From Bugula neritina (lineage: Eukaryota > Bryozoa > Gymnolaemata > Cheilostomatida > Bugulidae), in the NCBI GenBank assembly GCA_964035545.1, contig CAXIUT010000230.1:806001-870000 (forward strand): a stretch of 64,000 nucleotides of DNA, in the 5' to 3' direction. The notes beneath the pieces were generated by a model, which saw only the letters and a program-made list of their open reading frames with translations, did not search any database and was not told where the DNA came from. The translations under genes were made by a program, and so were the position numbers. Positions 40,117-54,410 of the stretch are shown piece by piece. Numbering within the stretch: the stretch's first letter is position 1; every line of letters starts with the position of its first letter.

Positions 40117-41960
40117 GACACACTGAAAAACACTGAAACATAATGCAACATACTGCAACATACTGAAATACACTGTAACATATCGGAATACACTGCAACA
40201 TACTGCAACATACTGCAACATACTGAAATACACCGTAACATATCGAAATACACTGCAACATACTGCAACATACTGAAATGCACCGGAACATAATGGAATA
40301 CCCTGCAACACATTGAAATATACTGCAACAGACTGAAACATAAGGTAACGCAATGAAGTATACTGCGACACATTAAAATATACTGCAACATACTGAAATA
40401 TACTGCAACATACTGAAATGTAATGTAATATACAGAAATGTACTGTAACATACTGAAATATACTGTAACAGACTGAAATATACTCTAACATACCGAAATA
40501 CACTGTAACATACTGAAATATACTGCAACATACTGCAACATACTGAATTACACTTGAACATAATGAAATACACTGCAACACATTGAAATATACTGCAACA
40601 TATCGAAATGAATGGTAAACTAGTGTAATATACTGTAACATAATGAAACATACCGGAACATACTGCTACGTATTAAAGCATAGTGTAACACACTGAAATA
40701 TACGGCAACATACCGAAATATACTGCAACACGTTGAAAAATACTGCAACATACTGAAATATACTGCAACATATTGAACTACACTGCTACACTCTGAAATA
40801 TACTGCAACACACTGAAACATACGGCAACATACTGAAATAAACTGCGACGCCTTAAAATATTCTGCAACATACTGAAATAGACTGCGACACCTTGAAAAA
40901 TACTGCAACATACGAAATATACTGCAAGTGGTGCAACATACTGAAATACAATGTGACACACTGAAATACACTGCAACATACTGCAACATACTGCAACATA
41001 CTGAAATATTGTGCGACACATTGAAATATACTGCAACATATTGAAATACACTGTAACATACTGCAACATACTAAAATACACTGCAGCATACTGGAATACA
41101 TTGCAACACATTAAAATATACTGCGACATACTGAAACATACTGCAACATACTGAAATACACTATAACATATTGAAAAATACTGCAACATACTGAATTACA
41201 CTCTAAGATGCTGAAATATGCTGTAGCATACTGAAATACACTGCAACACACTGAAGTGTACTGAAATACACTGCAACATACTGCAAGATACCGCAACCTA
41301 CTGAAATACACTGTAACATATTGAAATACACTGCATCATACTGCAACATACTGAATTACACTGGAACATATTGATATTCACTGCAACACATTGAAATATA
41401 ATGCAACACACTGAAACATACGGCAATATACCGAAATATACTGCGACACCTTGAAAAATACTGCAACATACGAAATATACTGCAAGTGGTGCAACATACT
41501 GAAGTACAATGTGACATACTGAAACACACTGCAACATACTGCAAGATATTGCAACGTACGGAAATACAGTGTAACTTATTGAATTACACTGCATCATACT
41601 GCAACATACTGAGATACACCGGAACATATTGATATACACTGCAACACATTGAAATATACTGCAACACACTGAACCATATGGCAACATACCGAAATTTACT
41701 GCGACACACTAAAAAATACTGCAACATACGAATTATACTTCAAGTGGTGCAACATACTGAAATACATTGTGACACACTGAAATACACTGCAACATACTGC
41801 AACATACTGCAACATACTGAATTATTGTGCGACACATTGAAATATACTGCAACATATTGAAATATACCGTAACATACTGCAACATACTAAAATAGACTGC
41901 AACATAATGAAATACATTGCAACACATTAAAATATACTGCGACATACTGAAACATACTGC
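40117..41960. repeat. Module A, copy 7 (two internal deletions)
   Basis: Offset 40,116 from copy 1 at the left, 40,076 after loss of four monomers (40 bp) near 40,848, and 39,817 after loss of exactly one mid-level unit (259 bp) near 41,511. ACTAGT near 40,619. Confidence 0.88.
41334..41848. repeat. Fused s1/s2 unit followed by s3
   Basis: The unit at 41,334 starts as s1 (CGGCAATATACCG, then AACATACGA, then GAAGTACAATGTGACA) and from about 41,511-41,516 continues as s2 (TACTGAAACACACTGC, GCAAGATATTGC, CGTACGG). s3 follows at 41,592 with CATATG near 41,675. The triplet is thus reduced to two units by an in-register exchange between s1 and s2. Confidence 0.9.
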
Positions 41961-43540
41961 AACATGCTGAAATATACTGCAACATACTGCAACATACTGC
42001 AACATACTGAAATATTGTGCGACACAATAAAATATACTGCAACATATTGAAATATACTGTAACATACTGCAACATACTAAAATACACTGCAACACATAAA
42101 AATATACTGCAACATACTGAAACATACTGCAACATACTGAAATACACTGTGACACACTGAAATACACTACAGCATACTGCAACATACTAAAATACACTGG
42201 AACATACTGCAACATACTGCAACATACTGAATCATTGTGCGACACATTGAAATATACTGCAACATATTGAAATATACCGTAACATACTGCAACATACTAA
42301 AATAGACTGCAACATACTGAAATACATTGCAACACATTAAAATATACTGCGACATACTGAAACATACTGCAACATGCTGAAATATACTGCAACATACTGA
42401 AATACACTATAACATATTGAAATATACTGCAACATACTGAATTACACTCTAACATACTGAAATATGCTGTAGCATACTGAAATACACTGCAACACACTGA
42501 AGTATACTGTAATACACTGAAATGTGATGCAACACACTGAAGTATACTGTAATACACTGAAATGTAATGCAACATACTGAATTATACTGCAAAATAGTGC
42601 AACATACTGAAATACACTGTGACACACTGAAAAACACTGAAACATAATGCAACATACTGCAACATACTGAAATACACTGTAACATATCGGAATACACTGC
42701 AACATACTGCAACATACTGAAATACACCGTAACATATCGAAATACACTGCAACATACTGCAACATACTGAAATGCACCGGAACATAATGGAATACCCTGC
42801 AACACATTGAAATATACTGCAACAGACTGAAACATAAGGTAACGCAATGAAGTATACTGCGACACATTAAAATATACTGCAACATACTGAAATATACTGC
42901 AACATACTGAAATGTAATGTAATATACAGAAATGTACTGTAACATACTGAAATATACTGTAACAGACTGAAATATACTCTAACATACCGAAATACACTGT
43001 AACATACTGAAATATACTGTAACATACTGCAACATACTGAATTACACTTGAACATAATGAAATACACTGCAACACATTGAAATATACTGCAACATATCGA
43101 AATGAATGGTAAACTAGTGTAATATACTGTAACATAATGAAACATACCGGAACATACTGCAACGTATTAAAGCATAGTGTAACACACTGAAATATACGGC
43201 AACATTCCGAAATAAACTGCGACACGTTGAAAATTACTGCAACATACTGAAATATACTGCGACGCCTTAAAATATACTGCAACATACTGAAATAGACTGC
43301 AAGTGGTGCAACATAGTGAAATACACTGTGACACACTGAAATACACTGCAACATACTGCAACATTCGGAAATATTGTGCGACGCAATAAAATATACTGCA
43401 ACATATTGAAATATACTGTAACATACTGCAACATACTAAAATACACTGCAACACATTAAAATATACTGCAACATACTGCAACATACTGAAATACACTTGA
43501 ACATAATGAAATACACTGCAACACATTGAAATAAACTGCA
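41961..43540. repeat. Mosaic of tract B and an eighth, short module A head
   Basis: Tract B-type array to about 42,620, then a module A head (GACACACTGAAAAACACTG at 42,621) that matches copy 1 with one X monomer fewer (offset 42,620, later 42,610). ACTAGT near 43,113. It departs from module A near 43,205, with ACATTCCGAAATAAACTGCG, and returns to tract B with AAGTGGTGC near 43,302. Confidence 0.8.
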
Positions 43541-44455
43541 ACATATCGAAATGAATGGTAAACTAGTGTAATATACTGTAACATAATGAAACATACCGGA
43601 ACATACTGCAACGTATTAAAGTATAGTGTAACACACTGAAATATACGGCAACATACCGAAATAAACTGCAACACGTTGAAAAATATTGCAACATACTGAA
43701 ATATACTGCAACATACTGCAACGTACTGAAATACACTGGAACATATTGAACTACACTGCAACAGTCTGAAATATACTGCAACACACTGAAACATACGGCA
43801 ACATACCGAAATAAACTGCGACACGTTGAAAATTACCGCAACATACTGAAATATACTGCGACGCCTTAAAATATACTGCAACATACTGAAATAGACTGCA
43901 AGTGGTGCAACATACTGAAATACACTGTGACACACTGAAATACACTGCAACATACTGCAACATACTGCAAGATACTGCAACGTACGGAAATACAGTGTAA
44001 CTTATTGAATTACACTGCATCATACTGCAACATACTGAGATACACTGGAACATATTGATATACACTGCAACACATTGAAATATACTGCAACACACTGAAC
44101 CATATGGCAACATACCGAAATTTACTGCGACACACGGAAAAATACTGCAACATACAAATTATACTTCAAGTGGTGCAACATTCTGAAATACAATGTGACA
44201 CACTGAAATACACTGCAACATACTGCAACATACTGCAACATACTGAAATACACCGTAACATATCGAAATACACTGCAACATACTGCAACATACTGAAATG
44301 CACCGGAACATAATGGAATACCCTGCAACACATTGAAATATACTGCAACAGACTGAAACATAAGGTAACACAATGAAGTATACTGCGACACATTAAAATA
44401 TACTGCAACATACTGAAATATACTGCATCATACTGAAATGTAATGTAATATACAG
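43541..44455. repeat. Block matching 8,430-9,340
   Basis: Colinear with 8,430-9,340 at offset 35,113, including ACTAGT near 43,562, the isolated s3 and the module A head-like run after it. Confidence 0.83.
44018..44273. repeat. Isolated s3 unit
   Basis: CATCATACTG at 44,018 and CATATG near 44,101. Third occurrence of the s2-tail plus s3 arrangement seen at 8,905 and 11,695. Confidence 0.82.
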
Positions 44456-45000
44456 AAATGTACTGTAACATACTGAAATATACTGTAACAGACTGAAATA
44501 TACTCTAACATACCAAAATACACTGTAACATACTGAAATATACTGCAACATACTGCAACATACTGAATTACACTTGAACATAATGAAATACACTGCAACA
44601 CATTGAAATATACTGCAACATATCGGAATGAATGGTAAACTAGTGTAATATGCTGTAACATAATGAAACATACCGGAACATACTGCAACGTATTAAAGCA
44701 TAGTGTAACACACTGAAATATACGGCAACATACCGAAATATACTGCAACACGTTGAAAAATATTGCAACATACTGAAATATACTGCAACATATTGAACTA
44801 CACTGCAACACTCTGAAATATACTGCAACACACTGAAACATACGGCAACATACCGAAATAAACTGCGACACGTTGTAAATTACTGCAACATACTGAAATA
44901 TACTGCGACGCCTTAAAATATACTGCAACATACTGAAATAGACTGCAAGTGGTGCAACATACTGAAATACACTGTGACACACTGAAATACACTGCAACGT
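44456..45000. repeat. Mosaic array with ACTAGT marker
   Basis: Resembles 3,430-3,900, with an ACTAGT near 44,639, and runs into the 4.75-kb repeat. GACACGTTGTAAATTACTG near 44,867 is a private change. Confidence 0.75.
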
Positions 45001-48000
45001 ACTGCAACATACTGAAATATTGTGCGACACATTAAAATATACTGCAACATATTGAAATATACTGTAACATACTGCAACATGCTAAAATACACTGCAGCAT
45101 ACTGAAATACATTGCAACACATTAAAATATACTGCGACATACTGAAACATACTGCAACATGCTGAAATATACTGCAACATACTGAAATACACTATAACAT
45201 ATTGAAATATACTGCAACATACTGAATTACACTCTAACATACTGAAATATGCTGTAGCATACTGAAATGCACTGCAACACACTGAAGTATACTGAAATAC
45301 ACTGCAACATACTGCAAGATACCGCAACCTACTGAAATACACTGTAACATATTGAAATACACTGCATCATACTGCAAAATACTGAATTACACTGGAACAT
45401 ATTGATATACACTGCAACACATTGAAATATAATGCAACACACTGAAACATACGGCAATATACCGAAATATACTGCGACACCTTGAAAAATACTGCAACAT
45501 ACGAAATATACTGCAAGTGGTGCAACATACTCAAATACAATGTGACACACTGAAATACACTGCAACATACTGCAACATACTGCAACATACTGAAATACAC
45601 TGTAACATATTGAAATACACTGCATCATACTGCAACATACTGAAAAACACTGGAACATATTGATATACACTGCAACTCATTGAAATATACAGCAACACAC
45701 TGCAACATACGGCAGCATATCGAAATATACTGCGACACCTTGAAAAATACTGCAACATACTGAAATATACTGCAAGTGGTGCAACATACTGAAATACACT
45801 GTGACATACTGAAATACACTGCAACATACTGCAAGATATTGCAACGTACGGAAATACAGTGTAACTTATTGAATTACACTGCATCATACTGCAACATACT
45901 GAGATACACCGGAACATATTGATATACACTGCAACACATTGAAATATACTGCAACACACTGAACCATATGGCAACATACCGAAATTTACTGCGACACACT
46001 AAAAAATACTGCAACATACGAATTATACTTCAAGTGGTGCAACATACTGAAATACATTGTGACACACTGAAATACACTGCAACATACTGCAACATACTGC
46101 AACATACTGAATTATTGTGCGACACATTGAAATATACTGCAACATATTGAAATATACCGTAACATACTGCAACATACTAAAATAGACTGCGACATAATGA
46201 AATACATTGCAACATGCTGAAATATACTGCAACATACTGAAATACACTATAACATATTGAAATATACTGCAACATACTAAATTACACTCTAACATACTGA
46301 AATATACTGCAACATACTGAATTACACTCTAACATACTGAAATATGCCGTAGCATACTGAAATACACTGCAACACACTGAAGTATACTGTAAAACACTGA
46401 AATGTGATGCAACATACTGAATTATACTGCAACATAGTGCAACATACTCAAATACACTACAACAAACTGCAACATACTGAAATACACTGGAACATATTGA
46501 AATACACTGCGACACATTGAAACATACTGCAACATACTGAAATACACTGTGACACATTGAAATACACTGCAACATACTGCAACATACTGCAACATACTGA
46601 AATACATTGCAACACAATAAAATATACTGCAACATACTGAAACATACTGCAACATACTGGAATATACTGCAACACACTGAAACATACGGCAACATACCGA
46701 AATGAACTGCGACACGTTGAAAATTACTGCAACATACTGAAATATACTGTGACACCTTAAAATATACTGCAACATACTGAAATAGACTGCAAGTGGTGCA
46801 ACATAGTGAAATACACTGTGACACACTGAAATGCACTGCAACATACTGCAACATACTGCAACATACTGAAATATTGTGCGACACAATAAAATATACTGCA
46901 ACATATTGAAATATACTGTAACATACTGCAACATACTAAAATACACTGCAACACATTAAAATATACTGCAACATACTGAAACATACTGCAACATACTGAA
47001 ATACACTGTGACACACTGAAATACACTACAACATACTGCAACATACTAAATTACACTGGAACATACTGCGACATACTGCAACATACTGAATTACACTGGA
47101 ACATATTGATATACACTGCAACACATTGAAATATACTGCAACACACTGAACCATATGGCAACATACCGAAATTTACTGCGACACGCTGAAAAATACTGCA
47201 ACATACGAATTATACTTCAAGTGGTGCAACATACTGAAATACATTGTGACACACTGAAATACACTGCAACATACTGCAACTTACTGCAACATACTGCAAC
47301 ATACTGAAATATTGTGCGACACATTGAAATATACTGCAACGTATTGAAATATACTGTAACATACTGCAACATACTAAAACACACTGCAACATACTGAAAT
47401 ACACTATTACATATTGAAATATACTGCAAAATACTGAATTACACTCTAACATACTGAAATATGCTGTAGCATACTGAAATACACTGCAACACACTGAAGT
47501 ATACTGTAATACACTGAAATGTAATGCAAAATACTGAACTATACTGCAACATAGTGCAACATACTGAAATACACTACAACATACTGCAACATATGAAATA
47601 CACTGGAACATTTTAAAATACACTGCGACACATTGAAACATACTGCAACATACTGAAATATACTGCAAGATACTGCAACATACTGAAACAGACTCTGACG
47701 TACTGAAATACACTGCAACATACTGCAAGATACCGCAACCTACTGTAATACACTGTAACATATTGAAATACACTGCATCATACTGCAACATACTGAATTA
47801 CACTGGAACATATTGATATACACTGCAACACATTGAAATATACTGCAACACACTGAAACATACGGCAATATACCAAAATATACTGCGACAGCTTGAAAAA
47901 TACTGCAACATACGAAATATACTGCAAGTGGTGCAACATACTGAAATACAATGTGACACACTGGAATACACTGCAACATACTGCAACATACTGCAACATA

Positions 48001-48520
48001 CTGAAATACACTGTAACATATTGAATTACACTGCATCATACTGCAACATACTGAAAAACACTGGAACATATTGATATACACTGCAACTCATTGAAATATA
48101 CTGCAACACACTGCAACATACGGCAGCATACCGAAATATACTGCGACACCTTGAAAAATACTGCAACATACTGAAATATACTGCAAGTGGTGCAACATAC
48201 TGAAATACACTGTGACACACTGAAATACACTGCAACATACTGCAAGATACTGCAACGTACGGAAATACAGTGTAACTTATTGAATTACACTGCATCATAC
48301 TGCAACATACTGAGATACACTGGAACATAATGATATACACTGCAACACATTGAAATATACTGCAACACACTGAACCATATGCCAACATACCGAAATTTAC
48401 TGCGACACACGGAAAAATACTGCAACATACAAAATACACTTCAAGTGGTGCAACATTCTGAAGTACAATGTGACACACTGAAATACACTGCAACATACTG
48501 CAACATACTGCAACATACTG
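45001..48520. repeat. 4.75-4.79-kb repeat, unit 1
   Basis: Matches 49,754-53,314. Offset 4,754 to about 46,205, then 4,794, because this unit lacks four monomers (40 bp) between CATTGC and AACATGCTG near 46,210. It holds triplets at 45,365 and 47,776 and a lone CCATATGGC near 47,152 without a CATCAT start. The match ends in the X-run after the second triplet. Confidence 0.87.
45365..46139. repeat. 258-bp repeat triplet s1-s2-s3
   Basis: Units start at 45,365, 45,623 and 45,882; CATATG near 45,965. s1 has CAAAATACTG in its second monomer (GCAAAATACTGAATTACACT), as do 4,261, 19,267, 28,643, 30,629, 34,948 and 50,119. This marks a triplet lineage distinct from that of module A. Confidence 0.9.
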
Positions 48521-48550
48521 AAACATTGTGCGACACATTGAAATATACTG
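47776..48550. repeat. 258-bp repeat triplet s1-s2-s3
   Basis: Units start at 47,776, 48,034 and 48,293. s3 reads CCATATGCC near 48,375, with CATATG retained but the flank changed, and GGAACATAATGATATAC in place of GGAACATATTGATATAC. s1 has GACAGCTTGAAAAATACTGC in place of GACACCTTGAAAAATACTGC, shared with 52,570. Confidence 0.9.
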
Positions 48551-49301
48551 CAACATATTGAAATATACTGTAACATACTGCAACATACTAAAATACACTG
48601 CAACATACTGAAATACATTGCAACACATTAAAATATACTGCGACATACTGAAACATACTGCAACATGCTGAAATATACTGCAACATACTGAAATACACTA
48701 TAACATATTGAAATATACCACAACATACTGAATTACACTCTAACATCTTGAAATATGCTATAGCATACTGAAATACACTGCAACACACTGAAGTATACTG
48801 TAATACACTGAAATGTAATGCAACATACTGAATTATACTGCAACATAGTGCAACATACTGAAATACACTGTGACACACTGAAATACACTGAAACATAATG
48901 CAAAATACTGCAACATACTGAAATACACTGTAACATATCGAAATACACTGCAACATACTGCAACATACTGCAACATACTGAATTACACTTGAACATAATG
49001 AAATACACTGCAACACAATGAAATATACTGCAACATATCGAAATGAATGGTAAACTAGTGTAATATACTGTAACATAATGAAACATACCGGAACATACTG
49101 CAACGTATTAAAGTATAGTGTAACACACTGAAATATACGGCAACATACCGAAATATACTGCAACACGTTGAAAAATATTGCAACATACTGAAATATACTG
49201 CAACATACTGCAACATACTGAAATACACTGGAACATATTGAACTACACTGCAACAGTCTGAAATATACTGCAATACACTGAAACATACGGCAACATACCG
49301 A
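48551..49301. repeat. Mosaic array with ACTAGT marker
   Basis: Resembles the module A head and tract B; ACTAGT near 49,054. No triplet, no unique DNA. Followed directly by the 309-bp tandem. Confidence 0.75.
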
Positions 49302-49919
49302 AATAAACTGCGACACGTCGAAAATTACTGCAACATACTGAAATATACTGCGACGCCTTAAAATATACTGCAACATACTGAAATAGACTTCAAGTGGTGC
49401 AACATACTGAAATACACTGTGACACACTGAAATACACTGCAACGTACTGCAACATACTGAAATATTGTGCGACACAATAAAATATACTGCAACATATTGA
49501 AATATACTGTAACATACTGCAACATGCTAAAATACACTGCAGCATACTGAAATACATTGCAACACATTAAAATATACTGCGACATACTGAAACATACTGC
49601 AACATGCTGAAATAAACTGCGACACGTCGAAAATTACTGCAACATACTGAAATATACTGCGACGCCTTAAAATATACTGCAACATACTGAAATAGACTTC
49701 AAGTGGTGCAACATACTGAAATACACTGTGACACACTGAAATACACTGCAACGTACTGCAACATACTGAAATATTGTGCGACACAATAAAATATACTGCA
49801 ACATATTGAAATATACTGTAACATACTGCAACATGCTAAAATACACTGCAGCATACTGAAATACATTGCAACACATTAAAATATACTGCGACATACTGAA
49901 ACATACTGCAACATGCTGA
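49302..49919. repeat. 309-bp tandem duplication
   Basis: Two direct copies, 49,302-49,610 and 49,611-49,919, each starting AATAAACTGCGACACGTCG and each with a GACTTCAAGTGGTGCAAC marker and a CATGCTAAAATACACTGCAG stretch. The junction joins AACATGCTGA to AATAAACTGC, whereas the right copy continues into AATATACTGC, the usual sequence. I saw no difference between the copies apart from the boundary. Confidence 0.9.
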
Positions 49920-52900
49920 AATATACTGCAACATACTGAAATACACTATAACATATTGAAATATACTGCAACATACTGAATTACACTCTAACATACTGAA
50001 ATATGCTGTAGCATACTGAAATGCACTGCAACACACTGAAGTATACTGAAATACACTGCAACATACTGCAAGATACCGCAACCTACTGAAATACACTGTA
50101 ACATATTGAAATACACTGCATCATACTGCAAAATACTGAATTACACTGGAACATATTGATATACACTGCAACACATTGAAATATAATGCAACACACTGAA
50201 ACATACGGCAATATACCGAAATATACTGCGACACCTTGAAAAATACTGCAACATACGAAATATACTGCAAGTGGTGCAACATACTCAAATACAATGTGAC
50301 ACACTGAAATACACTGCAACATACTGCAACATACTGCAACATACTGAAATACACTGTAACATATTGAAATACACTGCATCATACTGCAACATACTGAAAA
50401 ACACTGGAACATATTGATATACACTGCAACTCATTGAAATATACAGCAACACACTGCAACATACGGCAGCATATCGAAATATACTGCGACACCTTGAAAA
50501 ATACTGCAACATACTGAAATATACTGCAAGTGGTGCAACATACTGAAATACACTGTGACATACTGAAATACACTGCAACATACTGCAAGATATTGCAACG
50601 TACGGAAATACAGTGTAACTTATTGAATTACACTGCATCATACTGCAACATACTGAGATACACCGGAACATATTGATATACACTGCAACACATTGAAATA
50701 TACTGCAACACACTGAACCATATGGCAACATACCGAAATTTACTGCGACACACTAAAAAATACTGCAACATACGAATTATACTTCAAGTGGTGCAACATA
50801 CTGAAATACATTGTGACACACTGAAATACACTGCAACATACTGCAACATACTGCAACATACTGAATTATTGTGCGACACATTGAAATATACTGCAACATA
50901 TTGAAATATACCGTAACATACTGCAACATACTAAAATAGACTGCAACATAATGAAATACATTGCAACACATTAAAATATACTGCGACATACTGAAACATA
51001 CTGCAACATGCTGAAATATACTGCAACATACTGAAATACACTATAACATATTGAAATATACTGCAACATACTAAATTACACTCTAACATACTGAAATATA
51101 CTGCAACATACTGAATTACACTCTAACATACTGAAATATGCCGTAGCATACTGAAATACACTGCAACACACTGAAGTATACTGTAAAACACTGAAATGTG
51201 ATGCAACATACTGAATTATACTGCAACATAGTACAACATACTCAAATACACTACAACAAACTGCAACATACTGAAATACACTGGAACATATTGAAATACA
51301 CTGCGACACATTGAAACATACTGCAACATACTGAAATACACTGTGACACATTGAAATACACTGCAACATACTGCAACATACTGCAACATACTGAAATACA
51401 TTGCAACACAATAAAATATACTGCAACATACTGAAACATATTGCAACATACTGGAATATACTGCAACACACTGAAACATACGGCAACATACCGAAATGAA
51501 CTGCGACACGTTGAAAATTACTGCAACATACTGAAATATACTGTGACACCTTAAAATATACTGCAACATACTGAAATAGACTGCAAGTGGTGCAACATAG
51601 TGAAATACACTGTGACACACTGAAATGCACTGCAACATACTGCAACATACTGCAACATACTGAAATATTGTGCGACACAATAAAATATACTGCAACATAT
51701 TGAAATATACTGTAACATACTGCAACATACTAAAATACACTGCAACACATTAAAATATACTGCAACATACTGAAACATACTGCAACATACTGAAATACAC
51801 TGTGACACACTGAAATACACTACAACATACTGCAACATACTAAATTACACTGGAACATACTGCAACATACTGCAACATACTGAATTACACTGGAACATAT
51901 TGATATACACTGCAACACATTGAAATATACTGCAACACACTGAACCATATGGCAACATACCGAATTTTACTGCGACACGCTGAAAAATACTGCAACATAC
52001 GAATTATACTTCAAGTGGTGCAACATACTGAAATACATTGTGACACACTGAAATACACTGCAACATACTGCAACATACTGCAACATACTGCAACATACTG
52101 AAATATTGTGCGACTTATTGAAATATACTGCAACGTATTGAAATATACTGTAACATACTGCAACATACTAAAACACACTGCAACATACTGAAATACACTA
52201 TTACATATTGAAATATACTGCAAAATACTGAATTACACTCTAACATACTGAAATATGCTGTAGCATACTGAAATACACTGCAACACACTGAAGTATACTG
52301 TAATACACTGAAATGTAATGCAAAATACTGAACTATACTGCAACATAGTGCAACATACTGAAATACACTACAACATACTGCAACATATGAAATACACTGG
52401 AACATTTTGAAATACACTGCGACACATTGAAACATACTGCAACATACTGAAATATACTGCAAGATACTGCAACATACTGAAACAGACTCTGACGTACTGA
52501 AATACACTGCAACATACTGCAAGATACCGCAACCTACTGTAATACACTGTAACATATTGAAATACACTGCATCATACTGCAACATACTGAATTACACTGG
52601 AACATATTGATATACACTGCAACACATTGAAATATACTGCAACACACTGAAACATACGGCAATATACCAAAATATACTGCGACAGCTTGAAAAATACTGC
52701 AACATACGAAATATACTGCAAGTGGTGCAACATACTGAAATACAATGTGACACACTGGAATACACTGCAACATACTGCAACATACTGCAACATACTGAAA
52801 TACACTGTAACATATTGAATTACACTGCATCATACTGCAACATACTGAAAAACACTGGAACATATTGATATACACTGCAACTCATTGAAATATACTGCAA

Positions 52901-53314
52901 CACACTGCAACATACGGCAGCATACCGAAATATACTGCGACACCTTGAAAAATACTGCAACATACTGAAATATACTGCAAGTGGTGCAACATACTGAAAT
53001 ACACTGTGACACACTGAAATACACTGCAACATACTGCAAGATACTGCAACGTACGGAAATACAGTGTAACTTATTGAATTACACTGCATCATACTGCAAC
53101 ATACTGAGATACACTGGAACATATTGATATACACTGCAACACATTGAAATATACTGCAACACACTGAACCATATGGCAACATACTAAAATTTACTGCGAC
53201 ACACGGAAAAATACTGCAACATACAAAATATACTTCAAGTGGTGCAACATTCTGAAATACAATGTGACACACTGAAATACACTGCCACATACTGCAACAT
53301 ACTGCAACATACTG
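49754..53314. repeat. 4.75-4.79-kb repeat, unit 2
   Basis: Second unit of the repeat starting at 45,001. It keeps the 40 bp lost in unit 1. ATGAAATACACTGG near 52,388 preserves the CAACATATGAAATAC variant of unit 1. At the right end GATACTGCAACGTACGG and s3 are kept, then the sequence switches to AATACACCGTAACATATCG. Confidence 0.87.
50119..50893. repeat. 258-bp repeat triplet s1-s2-s3
   Basis: Units start at 50,119, 50,377 and 50,636; CATATG near 50,719. It is the +4,754 copy of the 45,365 triplet, including the CAAAATACTG marker of s1. Confidence 0.9.
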
Positions 53315-53344
53315 AAATACACCGTAACATATCGAAATACACTG
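52570..53344. repeat. 258-bp repeat triplet s1-s2-s3
   Basis: Units start at 52,570, 52,828 and 53,087; CATATG near 53,170, followed by ACATACTAAAATTTACTG where other s3 units read ACATACCGAAATTTACTG. It is the +4,794 copy of the 47,776 triplet. The last about 30 bp belong to a module A head-like junction. Confidence 0.88.
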
Positions 53345-53929
53345 CAACATACTGCAACATAATGAAATGCACCGGAACATAATGGAATACCCTGCAACAC
53401 ACTGAAATATACTGCAACAGACTGAAACATAAGGTAACACAATGAAGTATACTGCGACACATTAAAATATACTGCAACATACTGAAATATACTGCAACAT
53501 ACTGAAATGTAATGTAATATACAGAAATGTACTGTAACATACTGAAATATACTGTAACAGACTGAAATATACTCTAACATACCAAAATACACTGTAACAT
53601 ACTGAAATATACTGCAACATACTGCAACATACTGAATTACACTTGAACATAATGAAATACACTGCAACACATTGAAATATACTGCAACATATCGAAATGA
53701 ATGGTAAACTAGTGTAATATACTGTAACATAATGAAACATACGGGAACATACTGCAACGTATTAAAGCATAGTGTAACACACTGAAATATACGGCAACAT
53801 ACCGAAATATCCTGCAACACGTTGAAAAATATTGCAACATACTGAAATATACTGCAACATATTGAACTACACTGCAACACTCTGAAATATACTGCAACAC
53901 AGTGAAACATAAGGCAACATACCGAAATA
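53345..53929. repeat. Last module A head-like segment
   Basis: Matches 9,163 onward at offset about 44,182 and carries the TGTAATGTAATATAC stretch near 53,506 and ACTAGT near 53,708. I found neither marker anywhere to the right of this segment. Confidence 0.8.
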
Positions 53930-54154
53930 AACTGCGACACGTTGAAAATTACTGCAACATACTGAAACATAAGGTAACACAATGAAGTATACTGCGACAC
54001 ATTAAAATATACTGCAACTTACTGAAATATACTGCAACATACTGCAACATACTGCAACATACTGAAATACACTGTGACATACTGAAATACACTGCAACAT
54101 ACTGTAAGATACTGCAACGTACGGAAATACAGTGTAACTTATTGAATTACACTG

Positions 54155-54410
54155 CATCATACTGCAACATACTGAGATACACTGGAACATATTGATATAC
54201 ACTGCAACACATTGAAATATACTGCAACACACTGAACCATATGGCAACATACCGAAATATACTGCGACACACTGAAAAATACTGCAACATACGAATTATA
54301 CTTCAAGTGGTGCAACATTCTGAAATACACTGTGACACACTGAAATACACTGCAACATACTGCAACATACTGCAACATACTGAAATATTGTGCGACACAT
54401 TAAAATATAC
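54155..54410. repeat. Isolated s3 unit
   Basis: CATCATACTG at 54,155, CATATG near 54,238, AAGTGGTGC near 54,305. Unlike the other isolated s3 units, the tail keeps the s3-type AATATTGTGCGACACATTAA. Confidence 0.82.
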
